From positions 555,055 to 616,649 of the forward strand of contig NZ_FUHN01000007.1 of the NCBI RefSeq assembly GCF_900155555.1: a stretch of 61,595 nucleotides of DNA, read 5' to 3'. The translations under genes were made by a program, and so were the position numbers. The stretch is from Mobilibacterium timonense. GTDB lineage: Bacteria; Bacillota; Clostridia; Peptostreptococcales; Anaerovoracaceae. The notes beneath the pieces are model-generated. The model ran no database searches. It was not told the origin of the DNA and was given only the letters and a program-made list of their open reading frames with translations. Of this stretch, positions 38,501 through 47,229 are shown piece by piece (within the stretch, counting starts at the first letter, position 1; the number at the start of each line of letters is the position of its first letter).

Positions 38501-38650
38501 AAAAAAAATCTCCCCATGCAAGATGAAGAGTCGTTGCTTCTCCTCATCTTCCGGAACAGAGTTCCGTGGGAATTGGCACCGGACACCCGTTATCGGTGTG
38601 GTTGCCGCGAGATCGACGGGCCCATTCCCTCCCTCGCTCTAAATAAGGTT
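38501..38650 (-). ncRNA. SAM-I (S-box) riboswitch of metK
   Basis: Read on the minus strand the aptamer contains the invariant GAGGGAGGGAATGGGCCC, GCGGCAACC, GGTGCCAATTCC and AGATGAGG in order. P1 pairs CCTTAT (38648-38643) with ATGAGG. The expression platform is complete: AGATGAGGAG can pair with CTCTTCATCTT as antiterminator, while CTCTTCAT pairs with ATGGGGAG as a terminator followed by eight T residues (38508-38501). These options exclude each other, the classic SAM-off design. Confidence 0.93.
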
Positions 38651-38789
38651 TCGCTAGAAGTTATTATATTCAAGAACAGGCCCATGTCAATATGAATCGT
38701 GGTCAGTTTTTGAAATTTCTGTACTTATTTGGTAGTGTCAGCGTGAAACGGCCGCGGTTGGCATACCGGAGGCATGCCCGGGACACCAT

Positions 38790-38818
38790 AAAAAAACCGG
38801 CGCCCTCTCAAGCGCCGG
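38790..38818 (-). terminator. Intrinsic terminator of the cytidylate-kinase-like gene
   Basis: On the minus strand CCGGCGC pairs with GCGCCGG around an 8-9 base loop, followed by seven T residues. The rest of 38651-38789 shows no feature beyond the presumed metK promoter. Confidence 0.88.
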
Positions 38819-38827
38819 ATGTTCGCC

Positions 38828-39475
38828 CTAGTCAGGCAGGTTGGATTCCTCGTATCCTTCCTCGATAAACGCCTCGATGATCTTCACAGAGCCTCTGATG
38901 CCGGCCCTGCTGGTGTTGATCAGAAGATCGTATGTGTCTCTTGCGCCCCAGCGCATGTCGGTGTAGTACTCGTAGAACCTGCGGCGCTGCTTGTCTCTCT
39001 GCCTGATGGTCTTCTCCATCATGGCCTCCGTGATCTCCTCCTTTGCCTTTTCGTCCAGGAGGGCCATCTTTCTCCTTATCCTGTCTTCCATCGGTGCGAA
39101 CAGGAACACGCTCACGTGTCTCCTGTCCCTCAGGATGTAATCCGCAGCCCTGCCTACGATAACTGCGCTCTCGTTGTCGGCGATATCCTCGATGATCTTT
39201 CTGACCTCGGCCTGGATCTTATCATACGGGGACGGCTGATAATACTCCATGCCGGAGAACAGTGGACCGGCTGCGAACTCAGGAGCCTTCTCATCGTTGC
39301 TGCGGACATAGTCCTCGTGATATCCGGTCTTGGCGACAGCCATCTCCAGCAGCTCTGTATCATAAAATGCAATGCCCAGATCCTTGGCCAGTCTCTTTCC
39401 GATCTCGTGCCCGCCGCTTCCGAACTCACGACCTATGGTCACCACAAATTTTGCATCTTTAGGTTTTGTAGTCAT
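38828..39475 (-). CDS. Cytidylate-kinase-like P-loop protein
   Basis: The 215-residue protein has the sequence TIGREFGSGGHEIGKRLAKDL, the variant P-loop of the cytidylate kinase-like family found widely in Firmicutes, followed by ESAVIVGRAADYIL and an Arg-rich lid (TIRQRDKQRRRFYEYY). It probably phosphorylates a nucleotide or a related small molecule, but the substrate is not established. ATG at 39475 follows GAAAGGGGTGGG. Confidence 0.85.
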   Translation of the reverse strand: MTTKPKDAKFVVTIGREFGSGGHEIGKRLAKDLGIAFYDTELLEMAVAKTGYHEDYVRSNDEKAPEFAAGPLFSGMEYYQPSPYDKIQAEVRKIIEDIADNESAVIVGRAADYILRDRRHVSVFLFAPMEDRIRRKMALLDEKAKEEITEAMMEKTIRQRDKQRRRFYEYYTDMRWGARDTYDLLINTSRAGIRGSVKIIEAFIEEGYEESNLPD

Positions 39476-39645
39476 ATTCCCACCCCTTTCATGAGGTGCC
39501 GCCCGGGTCCAGCCGTGGGCAGCTTCGAATCTTCTTCTATCTTTGTGAGTATTATATCAAAAACAGCCGCTGTATACATGACTTTAGGACATTTATTTAT
39601 CGCGATCGCTTATTTTTACAGCGTCATGACTTTTCTGAAAAAAGG

Positions 39646-40950
39646 TCATATCGCTCCTGCGACAGCGTCCAGAAACCGCTCGATGGACCGCCGGTCAGAG
39701 AAGATCGCCCTGGCGTTGTCTGGCCTTCCGCCGCCGCGGCCTCCGAATTCCTTAGCCATGGACTTCACAAGCTCACCGCAGGCCGGAGCGCCATCTGAAA
39801 AGAGCAGCACCGTCTTTCCCTCCAGGTCCACAAGGGCCGTCAGCGGCGGCAGCTTTTCCCCGCCGTCTTTTCCGCCTTCCTTGTACAGGGCAAACCCCAG
39901 CTTGACGAGATCATCCGCCTCCAGGGCACGAAACTCCGCTGTATACAGCGGTCCGCCATCAGGTGCGAGTCCCCTGCCGCCGGCCGCCATGTCCTCAAGC
40001 ATCCGCTCTTTCTCGCTTTCCATCACCACGTCCCGGAGCGCGGTCACCCGCCTGTGAAGCTCCTTCTCCTTCTCGTCCCTGGTGTCCAGCTTCTTCATGA
40101 TGTCGTTGCTGCCGGTTGAGAACCTGTCCGTGATCTCCCTCAGGAGGCCCATGTCGCCGTCGATCCTCTTCATGGCCATCGATCCGGCATCAAAGAAGAT
40201 CCGGGTCATGCCCTTGTTGGACTCCGCCTTGTAGATCTTCACCAGGCCCACCTGCCCCGTGGAATCCGGGTGCGTGCCGCAGCAGGCACAGCAATCGGCG
40301 GGATCGCTCCTGTCCCCTGCAGTGACCACGGAGATGCGACCCTCCGCGGTAATGGGCTTCCTCACCGGCATCACAGAAGCCGCTTCCCTGTTTTCGAAGT
40401 AATCCACCGACACCGGAAGATCCTTCCAGATCACCCGGTTCACCTCCGCCTCACCGGCCATGAGCTTTTCCTCGGTCTCGGGGCCGTGGGGAACATCCAC
40501 GTCGATGGTCATGTATTCCTCGCCCATGTGGAATCCCTTGTTATTCCAGCCATACAGTCTGTGCAGCGCCCCGGACAGGAGATGCTCACCGAGGTGTCTC
40601 TGCATGTTGGCAAATCTCCTGTCCCAATCCAGCCTCACCACGACCTGGTCGCCTGGATGGAATGTCCCCGCTGGCGCGTCGGTGACGTGGAAAACATCAC
40701 CTTCTAGGGAGTGATCGTACACGTCCATGATGGAAAAAGTCTTTTCATCTTCCCCGGTGTCCCGGCTGCCGGGCAGTGTCACCGTTCCGCGGTCGCACGG
40801 CTGCCCTCCGCCCGTTGGAAAGCACGGAGTCCTGTCCAGCACGAGCACCTCCAGATCCGATTTCATCTGTACCTGTTTTATTTCAGATTTTATCTCTGTT
40901 CTGTATGGGTCATACCTGTAGACCCTCTCTGTCACGTCATCTGTTTTCAC
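39646..40950 (-). CDS. Alanyl-tRNA editing protein AlaX (long form with DHHA1)
   Basis: The 434-residue protein has the AlaX/AlaRS editing domain with the zinc ligands HLGEHLL near residue 126 and CCACCGTHPDSTG near residue 225 (HxxxH plus CxxxH), followed by a coiled coil and a DHHA1 domain at the C terminus (about 330-430). It should hydrolyse Ser-tRNA(Ala) or Gly-tRNA(Ala) in trans. I chose the GTG at 40950 because CGGAGG precedes it; a GTG nine codons earlier lacks a site. Confidence 0.9.
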   Translation of the reverse strand: MKTDDVTERVYRYDPYRTEIKSEIKQVQMKSDLEVLVLDRTPCFPTGGGQPCDRGTVTLPGSRDTGEDEKTFSIMDVYDHSLEGDVFHVTDAPAGTFHPGDQVVVRLDWDRRFANMQRHLGEHLLSGALHRLYGWNNKGFHMGEEYMTIDVDVPHGPETEEKLMAGEAEVNRVIWKDLPVSVDYFENREAASVMPVRKPITAEGRISVVTAGDRSDPADCCACCGTHPDSTGQVGLVKIYKAESNKGMTRIFFDAGSMAMKRIDGDMGLLREITDRFSTGSNDIMKKLDTRDEKEKELHRRVTALRDVVMESEKERMLEDMAAGGRGLAPDGGPLYTAEFRALEADDLVKLGFALYKEGGKDGGEKLPPLTALVDLEGKTVLLFSDGAPACGELVKSMAKEFGGRGGGRPDNARAIFSDRRSIERFLDAVAGAI

Positions 40951-41254
40951 TGCACCTGCCTCCGAAAAAAAGAACACCTAGTCGAAAACCTTATCAAAAA
41001 TATGTGGATAACTTCCCTTGACAACCAGATTCTCAATCGTTCAGCCTTGCAATTACAGGATTACAAGTTTTCCACTTATCCACATGCCAATGTTGATAAA
41101 ATTGTATACGATTTTTGAAAACCCTGTGGAAAAATCCCTCGTTGTTGAAATCATGGGAGATAGAAACTGTTGAAAATTTTTCAATAAAAGTCGAACACTA
41201 GTTGACCGATAAAATATTTTTAATGTATTTTTTTGTATATTGCCAGTGTCCGTT
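40951..41254. other. 304-bp AT-rich gap with a DnaA-box cluster
   Basis: Two perfect DnaA boxes are present, TGTGGATAA at 41003-41011 and TTATCCACA at 41076-41084. Single-mismatch forms lie at 41091-41099 (TGTTGATAA) and 41125-41133 (TGTGGAAAA), and weaker ones at 41068-41076 and near 41170. The DNA is much more AT-rich than its neighbours. No dnaA, dnaN or rpmH gene is near, and gene direction does not flip here, so a true origin is not shown. A DnaA-titrating or DnaA-regulated site is another possibility. Confidence 0.5.
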
Positions 41255-42556
41255 TTATTTGTCGTCAGGCCCCTTATCTCCAGGATCTGCTTCCGGATCT
41301 TCCACGGCTTCAGCGAAAAAAGCCCCGGGTATCTGGGCGAAGGACTGGAAGATCTGGCTGGCGGATTTATATCTTTTAACGAGGTGGATGCTCCCCGCCA
41401 TCACCGAAGACATTATGTCCAGCTCCATCATGGATATGTGGAAGAGCTCCGGACTCATCACCACCAGCTCCCCCTGATGGGTGAACAGATACGCGCCATA
41501 GAGGTCGTCGTTCATCAGATACTTGTAGGAGTCCACATAGCTGTTGTCGTCATTGTATTTCACGTACATGGTGCCATTCGGCATCTGTATCGGTGTCGAT
41601 GCTGACATCATGGAGAATCTGAACTGGTCCAGGTTTTCCACATCTCCGTCTATCCTGAAAAGTGTTATGTACTCGGGGCGGTCCAGCTGCATGCTGGCCT
41701 CCACAGAGGAAATGTGCATTCCCCTCGAGGACTCGCACCTCCAGACCTTCCAGACTCCTCCCTGAAGGACGAGATCGATGCCGATCTCGTAGATGAAATA
41801 TCCACTCCCGGCGTCGGTGAGCGCCTCAGTTGCGACGGAGCAGTAGCGAGCGCCGTTCTCTGGCACGGGGACGTCGTCTGTCTCCGCGTCCCTTGTTTTA
41901 GCCTTTATGAGCATCTTTATCCCGCGCCCCATCAGAGGAGAAGCGAGTAGCTTCTTTTCCTCTATCGTCGAGAGGCTCATGGCGGCGTCCACGTCCCTGT
42001 CCACCATTCGCATGACGAAATAGTTAATGGTCTCCGCTTTTGAGAGCCTGTTCGGAGAAAGCTTCTTCACCACATCCGTCACGGGCCTGTCATTCTGAAT
42101 CTTCCCTGTCTCTTCCAGCGCCTCCAGCATGAGCCTGATCCGGATGCATGCGACCCGGTACTCTTCCCTGTCCACGGGGTCTCCCGCTCCAGGGTCATTT
42201 TTCATCTTATTAATCGAGGCCTGCGCCAGCATGTAGAGATCCGTTGCGTCCAGATCCACCAGCGTGCCGCCGAGAGGCTGTGACATCTCCTTCCAGATGG
42301 CCCACTCGCTGTTGTTCAACCTCCTGGCCCTGTCGGGGATCACCTCGTGGTAACCGTCCGGCCCCAGCTCGGAAAAGTCCAGGTGGATGAACTGGTGTAT
42401 CCTGTACCTGCTGTTCTCCAGGGACTTCCACTCCGCATGAACTGCCACCACACCCATGAGCCTGGTGTTAGTCCCCTTGCAGCTGCACAGCTCAAAGTCT
42501 CTGAAGATGTTGTAATATTCCGACAATCCCCCTTCAACTACCTTAAATGCTGACAT
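41255..42556 (-). CDS. Hypothetical protein of 433 residues
   Basis: I do not recognise this protein. It has no signal peptide or membrane helix. The first 110 residues are beta-rich (GTNTRLMGVVAVHAEWKSLEN), the middle is helical (TDLYMLAQASINKMKN, then a stretch ending in a Ser-Thr-rich turn) and the second half again beta-rich, with an acidic Pro-rich tail (EADPGDKGPDDK). ATG at 42556 follows ACAGGAGTTTC. It is read with the cysteine desulfidase family gene just upstream (13-bp gap). Confidence 0.75.
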   Translation of the reverse strand: MSAFKVVEGGLSEYYNIFRDFELCSCKGTNTRLMGVVAVHAEWKSLENSRYRIHQFIHLDFSELGPDGYHEVIPDRARRLNNSEWAIWKEMSQPLGGTLVDLDATDLYMLAQASINKMKNDPGAGDPVDREEYRVACIRIRLMLEALEETGKIQNDRPVTDVVKKLSPNRLSKAETINYFVMRMVDRDVDAAMSLSTIEEKKLLASPLMGRGIKMLIKAKTRDAETDDVPVPENGARYCSVATEALTDAGSGYFIYEIGIDLVLQGGVWKVWRCESSRGMHISSVEASMQLDRPEYITLFRIDGDVENLDQFRFSMMSASTPIQMPNGTMYVKYNDDNSYVDSYKYLMNDDLYGAYLFTHQGELVVMSPELFHISMMELDIMSSVMAGSIHLVKRYKSASQIFQSFAQIPGAFFAEAVEDPEADPGDKGPDDK

Positions 42557-42569
42557 TCTGAAACTCCTG

Positions 42570-43883
42570 TTACTTGCTCTTCATTATCTCGACGATCGTG
42601 TTCTCGGTCCCGACCATTCCCGGAGAAGCTATGAGCCCCATGTTCCTCATGGTCTCTTCAGGTGACCTTCCGTTTATACCGTGCTGCCATTCCACTGAAG
42701 CACCGTTCATGCCCAGCTCCACCGATCTCCACACGGTCTCGACGGCGGCTACACCCTTCATCACGCATCCGTGGTTGCCACCGTCGCATATCATGCCGGT
42801 GATGCTGCTGGCCATGTTGTTGATCACCTTTTCCATATCCTCTGCATCGCCGCCCCTCATCATGGTGAGGCCACACGCCATCCCGGTCCCGGCTGCTATG
42901 GCGCACCCGCAGAAAGCCGAGAGCTTCCCTGAATACTCCTTTATGTACATGCACACCAGGTAGCTGAGCGCAGTGGCTCTAAGGAGCATCTCCTCCGAAT
43001 ATCCTCTGGTCTTATATGCCCCGTACAGAGGCAGTGTTGCGATGATACCGTGAGCTCCAGAACCCGTGATGCTCATGGCCGGACGATCCAGTCCAAGCAC
43101 CCTGGCCTCTATGGCACCGTTGCAAAGCAGCGAAGCCGTAAGCTCCTCGTCCTCCGAAAAGACTTCTCCTCCGTTCAGCTTCAGCAATTGATGGGCGAAG
43201 ACTGTCCTCGGGCTCTTCAGGCCGTATTCGAACAGCTCCATGTTCACCCTATAGGCTTCCCTGATAAAAGAGATCTCCTCTGGATCCACGTTTTCCGCAT
43301 AGTCTACAAGCTCCTTCAGACGGTACCTGTGGATGAGCGGAGCAGTCTCCTCAGCATGCACGGCGCTCTCATCTTTTTCCTCTTCTTCCCCATCGTACCC
43401 GGGTTTCTGAAAAAGTTTTTTTCCGTTTTTCGTGATGCTCACGATGTTGGTGTGGGAGTCGCGTATCGTTACGGTCGCCTCATCCTGACCTCCGTCGGCA
43501 CCTTCCGCAATGACCTGTGCCTGTATGAAGATGCGGCTGGTCATCCCGCTCATCTCCACGGTCACCGCCCCGGAGGCCACCAGTTCCTCTGCAGCCCTGT
43601 CGTCCTCATGGGTGACTCCGGAAAGTGACTCGAGCTTCTTATCCGGATCTCCCGCAACAGCACCCAGGGCGGCCGAATACATGTTGCCCACGCGGGCACT
43701 GTTCGGAATGCCGCAGGTGTAGCCGTTCTTGTACATCCCGCTGTTCAGGCGCACCTTTATGGAAATGATCTTCCCTGGGGCGTATTTTCTCGCTGTGGCT
43801 ACGGAAAAAGCTATGGCTCCCGGTTCTGTTACTCCCAGCGCCGGCACCATGTCACTGCGGATGAGTTTCGTAAGTTCGTTCAT
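42570..43883 (-). CDS. Cysteine desulfidase / UPF0597 family Fe-S lyase
   Basis: The 437-residue protein belongs to the family of CyuA (L-cysteine desulfidase, UPF0597), related to the alpha subunit of Fe-S serine dehydratase. CGCAIAAGTGMACGL and MICDGGNHGCVMKG hold the cysteines for the [4Fe-4S] cluster, and the N-terminal ALGVTEPGAIAFSVATARKY is the conserved substrate loop. It should release ammonia, pyruvate and sulfide from cysteine, or deaminate serine. ATG at 43883 follows GGGAGGAGAAC. An insert of acidic residues near 175 is unusual. Confidence 0.88.
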   Translation of the reverse strand: MNELTKLIRSDMVPALGVTEPGAIAFSVATARKYAPGKIISIKVRLNSGMYKNGYTCGIPNSARVGNMYSAALGAVAGDPDKKLESLSGVTHEDDRAAEELVASGAVTVEMSGMTSRIFIQAQVIAEGADGGQDEATVTIRDSHTNIVSITKNGKKLFQKPGYDGEEEEKDESAVHAEETAPLIHRYRLKELVDYAENVDPEEISFIREAYRVNMELFEYGLKSPRTVFAHQLLKLNGGEVFSEDEELTASLLCNGAIEARVLGLDRPAMSITGSGAHGIIATLPLYGAYKTRGYSEEMLLRATALSYLVCMYIKEYSGKLSAFCGCAIAAGTGMACGLTMMRGGDAEDMEKVINNMASSITGMICDGGNHGCVMKGVAAVETVWRSVELGMNGASVEWQHGINGRSPEETMRNMGLIASPGMVGTENTIVEIMKSK

Positions 43884-43952
43884 TGTGTTCTCCTCCCTGC
43901 TCTGCTCTTTTCCTGCTGGCTGTCATATTATCACCGGCTTTTACGCCGGGCG

Positions 43953-44657
43953 TTACTTTATTCCCTTCAGATAGTCTATCTCACCGGGATTGAGCTTTCT
44001 GCAGCCTCCGACCGGGAGCCTGCTGTTTATGGTTCCAATGGCCGTCCGCTCAAGGTCTGTCACCGGGTGACCGACCGCCTCCATCATGCGGCGCACCTGA
44101 CGGTTTTTTCCCTCGTGTATGGTGATCTCCACCAGCGTTGAGTTCCTGTCGTGCCTTATGAGCCTGACCTGTGCAGGAGATGTGGTAAACTCCTCCAGCC
44201 TGACGCCCCTCTCAAGGATCTTAGCCTCTTTCATTGTGAGCATCCCTGTGACCCTTGCCACGTAGGTCTTTCCCATCTCGTGGGACGGGTGTGTCAGCCT
44301 GTTTGCCAGGTCTCCGTCGTTCGTGATGATCAGGAGGCCCGAGGTGTTCACGTCAAGCCTTCCCACCGGGAAAAGCCTCTCCTCCACGTCGGGGACCAGC
44401 TCCATCACCGTCGGTCTTCCCTGTGGGTCGCTGACAGTCGTCACGTATCCCACCGGCTTGTTCACCAGATAGTAGAGCTTCCTGGTCTCAGGCCTGATAA
44501 GTGTCCCGTCCACCTGGACCTCGTCCCCGGGCCGGACGTCGTATCCCTTTTCCATGAGGACCTGTCCGTTGACTTTTACCTTGCCTTCGTCTATGAGCTG
44601 ATCGGCTCTGCGCCTGCTGCATATACCCGAGGCGCCGATGTACTTGTTAATTCTCAC
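43953..44657 (-). CDS. rluB: RluB-type 23S rRNA pseudouridine synthase
   Basis: The protein of 234 residues has an N-terminal S4 RNA-binding domain (INKYIGASGICSRRRADQLI) and a pseudouridine synthase domain with GRLDVNTSGLLIITNDG, which contains the catalytic Asp. RluB relatives act on 23S rRNA helix 89 or close positions. The GTG start at 44657 is chosen because GGGGAGG precedes it and the S4 domain starts there; it overlaps the end of scpB by 11 bp. The gene order scpA-scpB-rluB is common in Firmicutes. Confidence 0.92.
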   Translation of the reverse strand: MRINKYIGASGICSRRRADQLIDEGKVKVNGQVLMEKGYDVRPGDEVQVDGTLIRPETRKLYYLVNKPVGYVTTVSDPQGRPTVMELVPDVEERLFPVGRLDVNTSGLLIITNDGDLANRLTHPSHEMGKTYVARVTGMLTMKEAKILERGVRLEEFTTSPAQVRLIRHDRNSTLVEITIHEGKNRQVRRMMEAVGHPVTDLERTAIGTINSRLPVGGCRKLNPGEIDYLKGIK

Positions 44658-45330
44658 CTGGTACCTCCCCGGTCTCCGCCACCGCGTCTCCTTCTGGACC
44701 TTCAGGCTCTTCACCTTCATCCTGTTCTCCATCAAGGCCCTGGTTGAGATCCAGTGATATCTGCTGGTGCAGCTCCGGATCCTCCACCGAAAACCTGGTC
44801 TGGCGATCCTCTTCGAAATCCTGTATATCCGGAAGGTCCTTCAGTGATGAAAAGCCGAACTTCATCAGGAACTCCTGAGTTGTTCCATATGTGTAGGGCC
44901 TGCCGACAGCCTCGGACCTGCCCGTGACCTCTATCATTTTCTTGTTTATCAGATTATCTATGACCCTCTCGCTCTTTATGCCGCGGATCGAATCTATCTC
45001 TCCTCTCGTCACCGGCTGCCTGTAGGCAATTATTGCCAGCACCTCGAGAGCCGCCTGGCTGAGCCGCTTCACCCGCACGGGAGTACAGAGCTTTTCGATG
45101 AAAACATCGTTCTCCCTGGCGGTGACGAACTGGAACGAGTCCTCGATGCGACGGATGCGGATGCCGCCCGCCTTTTCCTCGTACTCATCCTGGAGCTCCG
45201 TCAGGAGCTGGAGAACCTCTTTTTTCTCCCCGTCCAGGGCCTCCGCGGCGCTGCGGACGTCGAGCGGCTCCCCTGTGACGAACATCATGGCCTCCAGGGC
45301 CGACTTGGCCATCTTCTTATTCTGCATCAT
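44647..45330 (-). CDS. scpB: Segregation and condensation protein B
   Basis: The 227-residue protein has the two winged helices of ScpB (SALEAMMFVTGEPLDVRSAAEAL, then LEVLAIIAYRQPVTRGEIDSIRG). It partners ScpA and SMC in chromosome condensation. The C terminus beyond about residue 190 is a long acidic tail rich in Glu and Gly, which lengthens it over typical ScpB (about 190). ATG at 45330 is used, overlapping scpA by 14 bp with AGGTGA upstream. Confidence 0.95.
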   Translation of the reverse strand: MMQNKKMAKSALEAMMFVTGEPLDVRSAAEALDGEKKEVLQLLTELQDEYEEKAGGIRIRRIEDSFQFVTARENDVFIEKLCTPVRVKRLSQAALEVLAIIAYRQPVTRGEIDSIRGIKSERVIDNLINKKMIEVTGRSEAVGRPYTYGTTQEFLMKFGFSSLKDLPDIQDFEEDRQTRFSVEDPELHQQISLDLNQGLDGEQDEGEEPEGPEGDAVAETGEVPGEN

Positions 45331-46093
45331 GATCTTCACCTGCTTTCCTGTTTTCCCCGGCGATCCTGCGGACCGTTATCTCACCGTAGTTTTCCTTCTG
45401 CTCTGCGTCGTACCCCTGTGTCTTCATCATCTCCAGGAGCGAGGAAAAGGAAAGTATCATGTCGTAGCGGTCCGGGTGATCCGGGACCAGGTCTGAGAAG
45501 CTCACTGTTTCCTGAGTCTTCAGCTTTTCCTCCAGCACCGCGCTCATATTCTTTATGCGCTCCTCGATCGACTCCCTCGGGCTCCTCGGCCGCTGATATC
45601 TCGCGCGGACCTCTGTGATCTTCTTCCTCCTGCTGAGGAAGCTGAGAAACGCCTGGACGAACTGGTCAGAGTCCACATTGAGCACCTCCACGGGCGAGTT
45701 CAGGTACTGGGAGACGTCCTCACCCGGCTTGGTGAACACGGACTCCATATACTCCTCCCTCTCCTGGAGCATCTCCGCGATGCGCTTGGTCTTCTTGTAT
45801 TCGATGAGCTTTTCCGCCAGCTCCGCCCGCGGATCCTCATCTATCACCACCTCTCCTTCCTGGTTCATCCTCGGAAGAAGCATCCTGGACTTGAGCCGTA
45901 TCAGCACGGCCGCCAGGACGATGAACTCGCTCCCCACCTCTATGTCCAGGCTCTCCATCTCCTGGAGGTAGTCTATGTACTGCTGGGTTATCTCGGATAT
46001 ATTTATATCGTAGATGTCCATGCGAGCGTTCTCAATGAGGTAGACCATCAGGTCGAAAGGGCCCTCAAAGCTCTGTATCTTGACCTTGTACAA
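45317..46093 (-). CDS. scpA: Segregation and condensation protein A
   Basis: The 258-residue kleisin begins with FEGPFDLMVYLIENARMDIYDINI, the SMC-binding part, and ends with a winged helix (SFSSLLEMMKTQGYDAEQKENYGEITVRRI). It joins SMC heads with ScpB. A TTG start at 46093 follows the mtnA stop directly and has GGGGAGGAAG upstream. It lies within a compact mtnA-scpA-scpB-rluB operon. Confidence 0.95.
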   Translation of the reverse strand: MYKVKIQSFEGPFDLMVYLIENARMDIYDINISEITQQYIDYLQEMESLDIEVGSEFIVLAAVLIRLKSRMLLPRMNQEGEVVIDEDPRAELAEKLIEYKKTKRIAEMLQEREEYMESVFTKPGEDVSQYLNSPVEVLNVDSDQFVQAFLSFLSRRKKITEVRARYQRPRSPRESIEERIKNMSAVLEEKLKTQETVSFSDLVPDHPDRYDMILSFSSLLEMMKTQGYDAEQKENYGEITVRRIAGENRKAGEDHDAE

Positions 46094-47197
46094 CTACTTC
46101 CTCCCCATTATCTCCTTAAGAGAAACATCATACGGAGGGCGGATCACCCCTTTTTCGGTCACCACCGCCGTGATGTATCTGTGGTCGGTCACGTCGAAGG
46201 CCGGGTTGAAGGTCTTCACCCCCTCCGGTGCCATCGGGTGCTCATACCACATCCTGTATATCTCGCTGCCCTCTCTCTCCTCGATGACGATGTCGTCTCC
46301 CGTAGGAGTATCCATGTCGATGGTAGAGGTCGGAACGAACATGTAAAAAGGTATGCCGTATTCCTTCGCGAGTATGGCGACTGCGGAGGTACCGATCTTA
46401 TTGGCCCCGTCTCCGTTGGCCGCCATCCTGTCGCAGCCCACGACGACGGCGTCGATCAGGCCTTTTTTCATCACGAGAGAAGCCATGTTGTCGCAGATAA
46501 GGGTCACGTCCACCCCCGACTTCATGAGCTCCCACGACGTGAGCCTGGCGCCCTGCAGGAGCGGCCTGGTCTCGTCTGCGAACACCTTGAATCCATATCC
46601 GCGCTCCTGTCCGAGGTGGAGTGGTGCGAGGGCCGTACCGTATCCGGCGGTGGCCAGTATCCCGGCGTTGCAATGGGTGAGAATGCCCATGCCGGGCTTC
46701 AGCAGGGAAAGGCCGTTCTCAGCCAGGCTGTAGCAGCTGTCGTAGTCCGCCTTCCTGATATCCTCCGCCTTATCTCCGAGGGCTTTTACTATATCGGCAC
46801 AGGTGATGTTCTTTCCTCCCGCGCTCTCACGGATCTGCCTTGCTGTTCCGGCCATGAGCTCTGTGGCCCACGATAGATTCACCGCGGTAGGCCTGGAGGA
46901 ATCGAGGTAATCCCGCGTCCGGTCTATCTCCTCGAGAAAAGTACCAATGGTATCGGGATCTCCCGCATCTTCAATGCCGTGCTCACAGGCGTAGTCTCTG
47001 GCGTGGATGTACATGCCGTATCCAGCGGCCACGCCTATGGCCGGGGCACCTCTGACCGCAAGCCTCTTTATTGCGTCCCACAGATCTTCAGCGTTTTTCA
47101 CCTCGTAAAAATCATCGTGCTCCGGGAGCTTCGTCTGATCCAGGATGTATAACTTCTCATCCTGAAATCTCACCGGGATTATGTCTTCTATTGCCAT
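46094..47197 (-). CDS. mtnA: S-methyl-5-thioribose-1-phosphate isomerase
   Basis: The 367-residue protein is of the eIF2B-related aldose-ketose isomerase family. LAVRGAPAIGVAAGYGM, THCNAGILATAGYGTALAPL (catalytic Cys) and VVVGCDRMAANGDGANKIGT (catalytic Asp) are the MtnA signatures. It opens methylthioribose 1-phosphate in methylthioadenosine salvage, or acts on 5-deoxyribose 1-phosphate in related shunts. No other mtn gene is nearby. ATG at 47197 follows ACAGGAGAGAAG. Confidence 0.92.
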   Translation of the reverse strand: MAIEDIIPVRFQDEKLYILDQTKLPEHDDFYEVKNAEDLWDAIKRLAVRGAPAIGVAAGYGMYIHARDYACEHGIEDAGDPDTIGTFLEEIDRTRDYLDSSRPTAVNLSWATELMAGTARQIRESAGGKNITCADIVKALGDKAEDIRKADYDSCYSLAENGLSLLKPGMGILTHCNAGILATAGYGTALAPLHLGQERGYGFKVFADETRPLLQGARLTSWELMKSGVDVTLICDNMASLVMKKGLIDAVVVGCDRMAANGDGANKIGTSAVAILAKEYGIPFYMFVPTSTIDMDTPTGDDIVIEEREGSEIYRMWYEHPMAPEGVKTFNPAFDVTDHRYITAVVTEKGVIRPPYDVSLKEIMGRK

Positions 47198-47229
47198 TCT
47201 TCTCTCCTGTCTCTCCTGTATTTCTGTAC

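Noticed and set aside
41003..41133. Firm call of oriC
   Set aside because: Gene direction does not switch here and dnaA, dnaN and rpmH are absent, so only a DnaA-box cluster is claimed.
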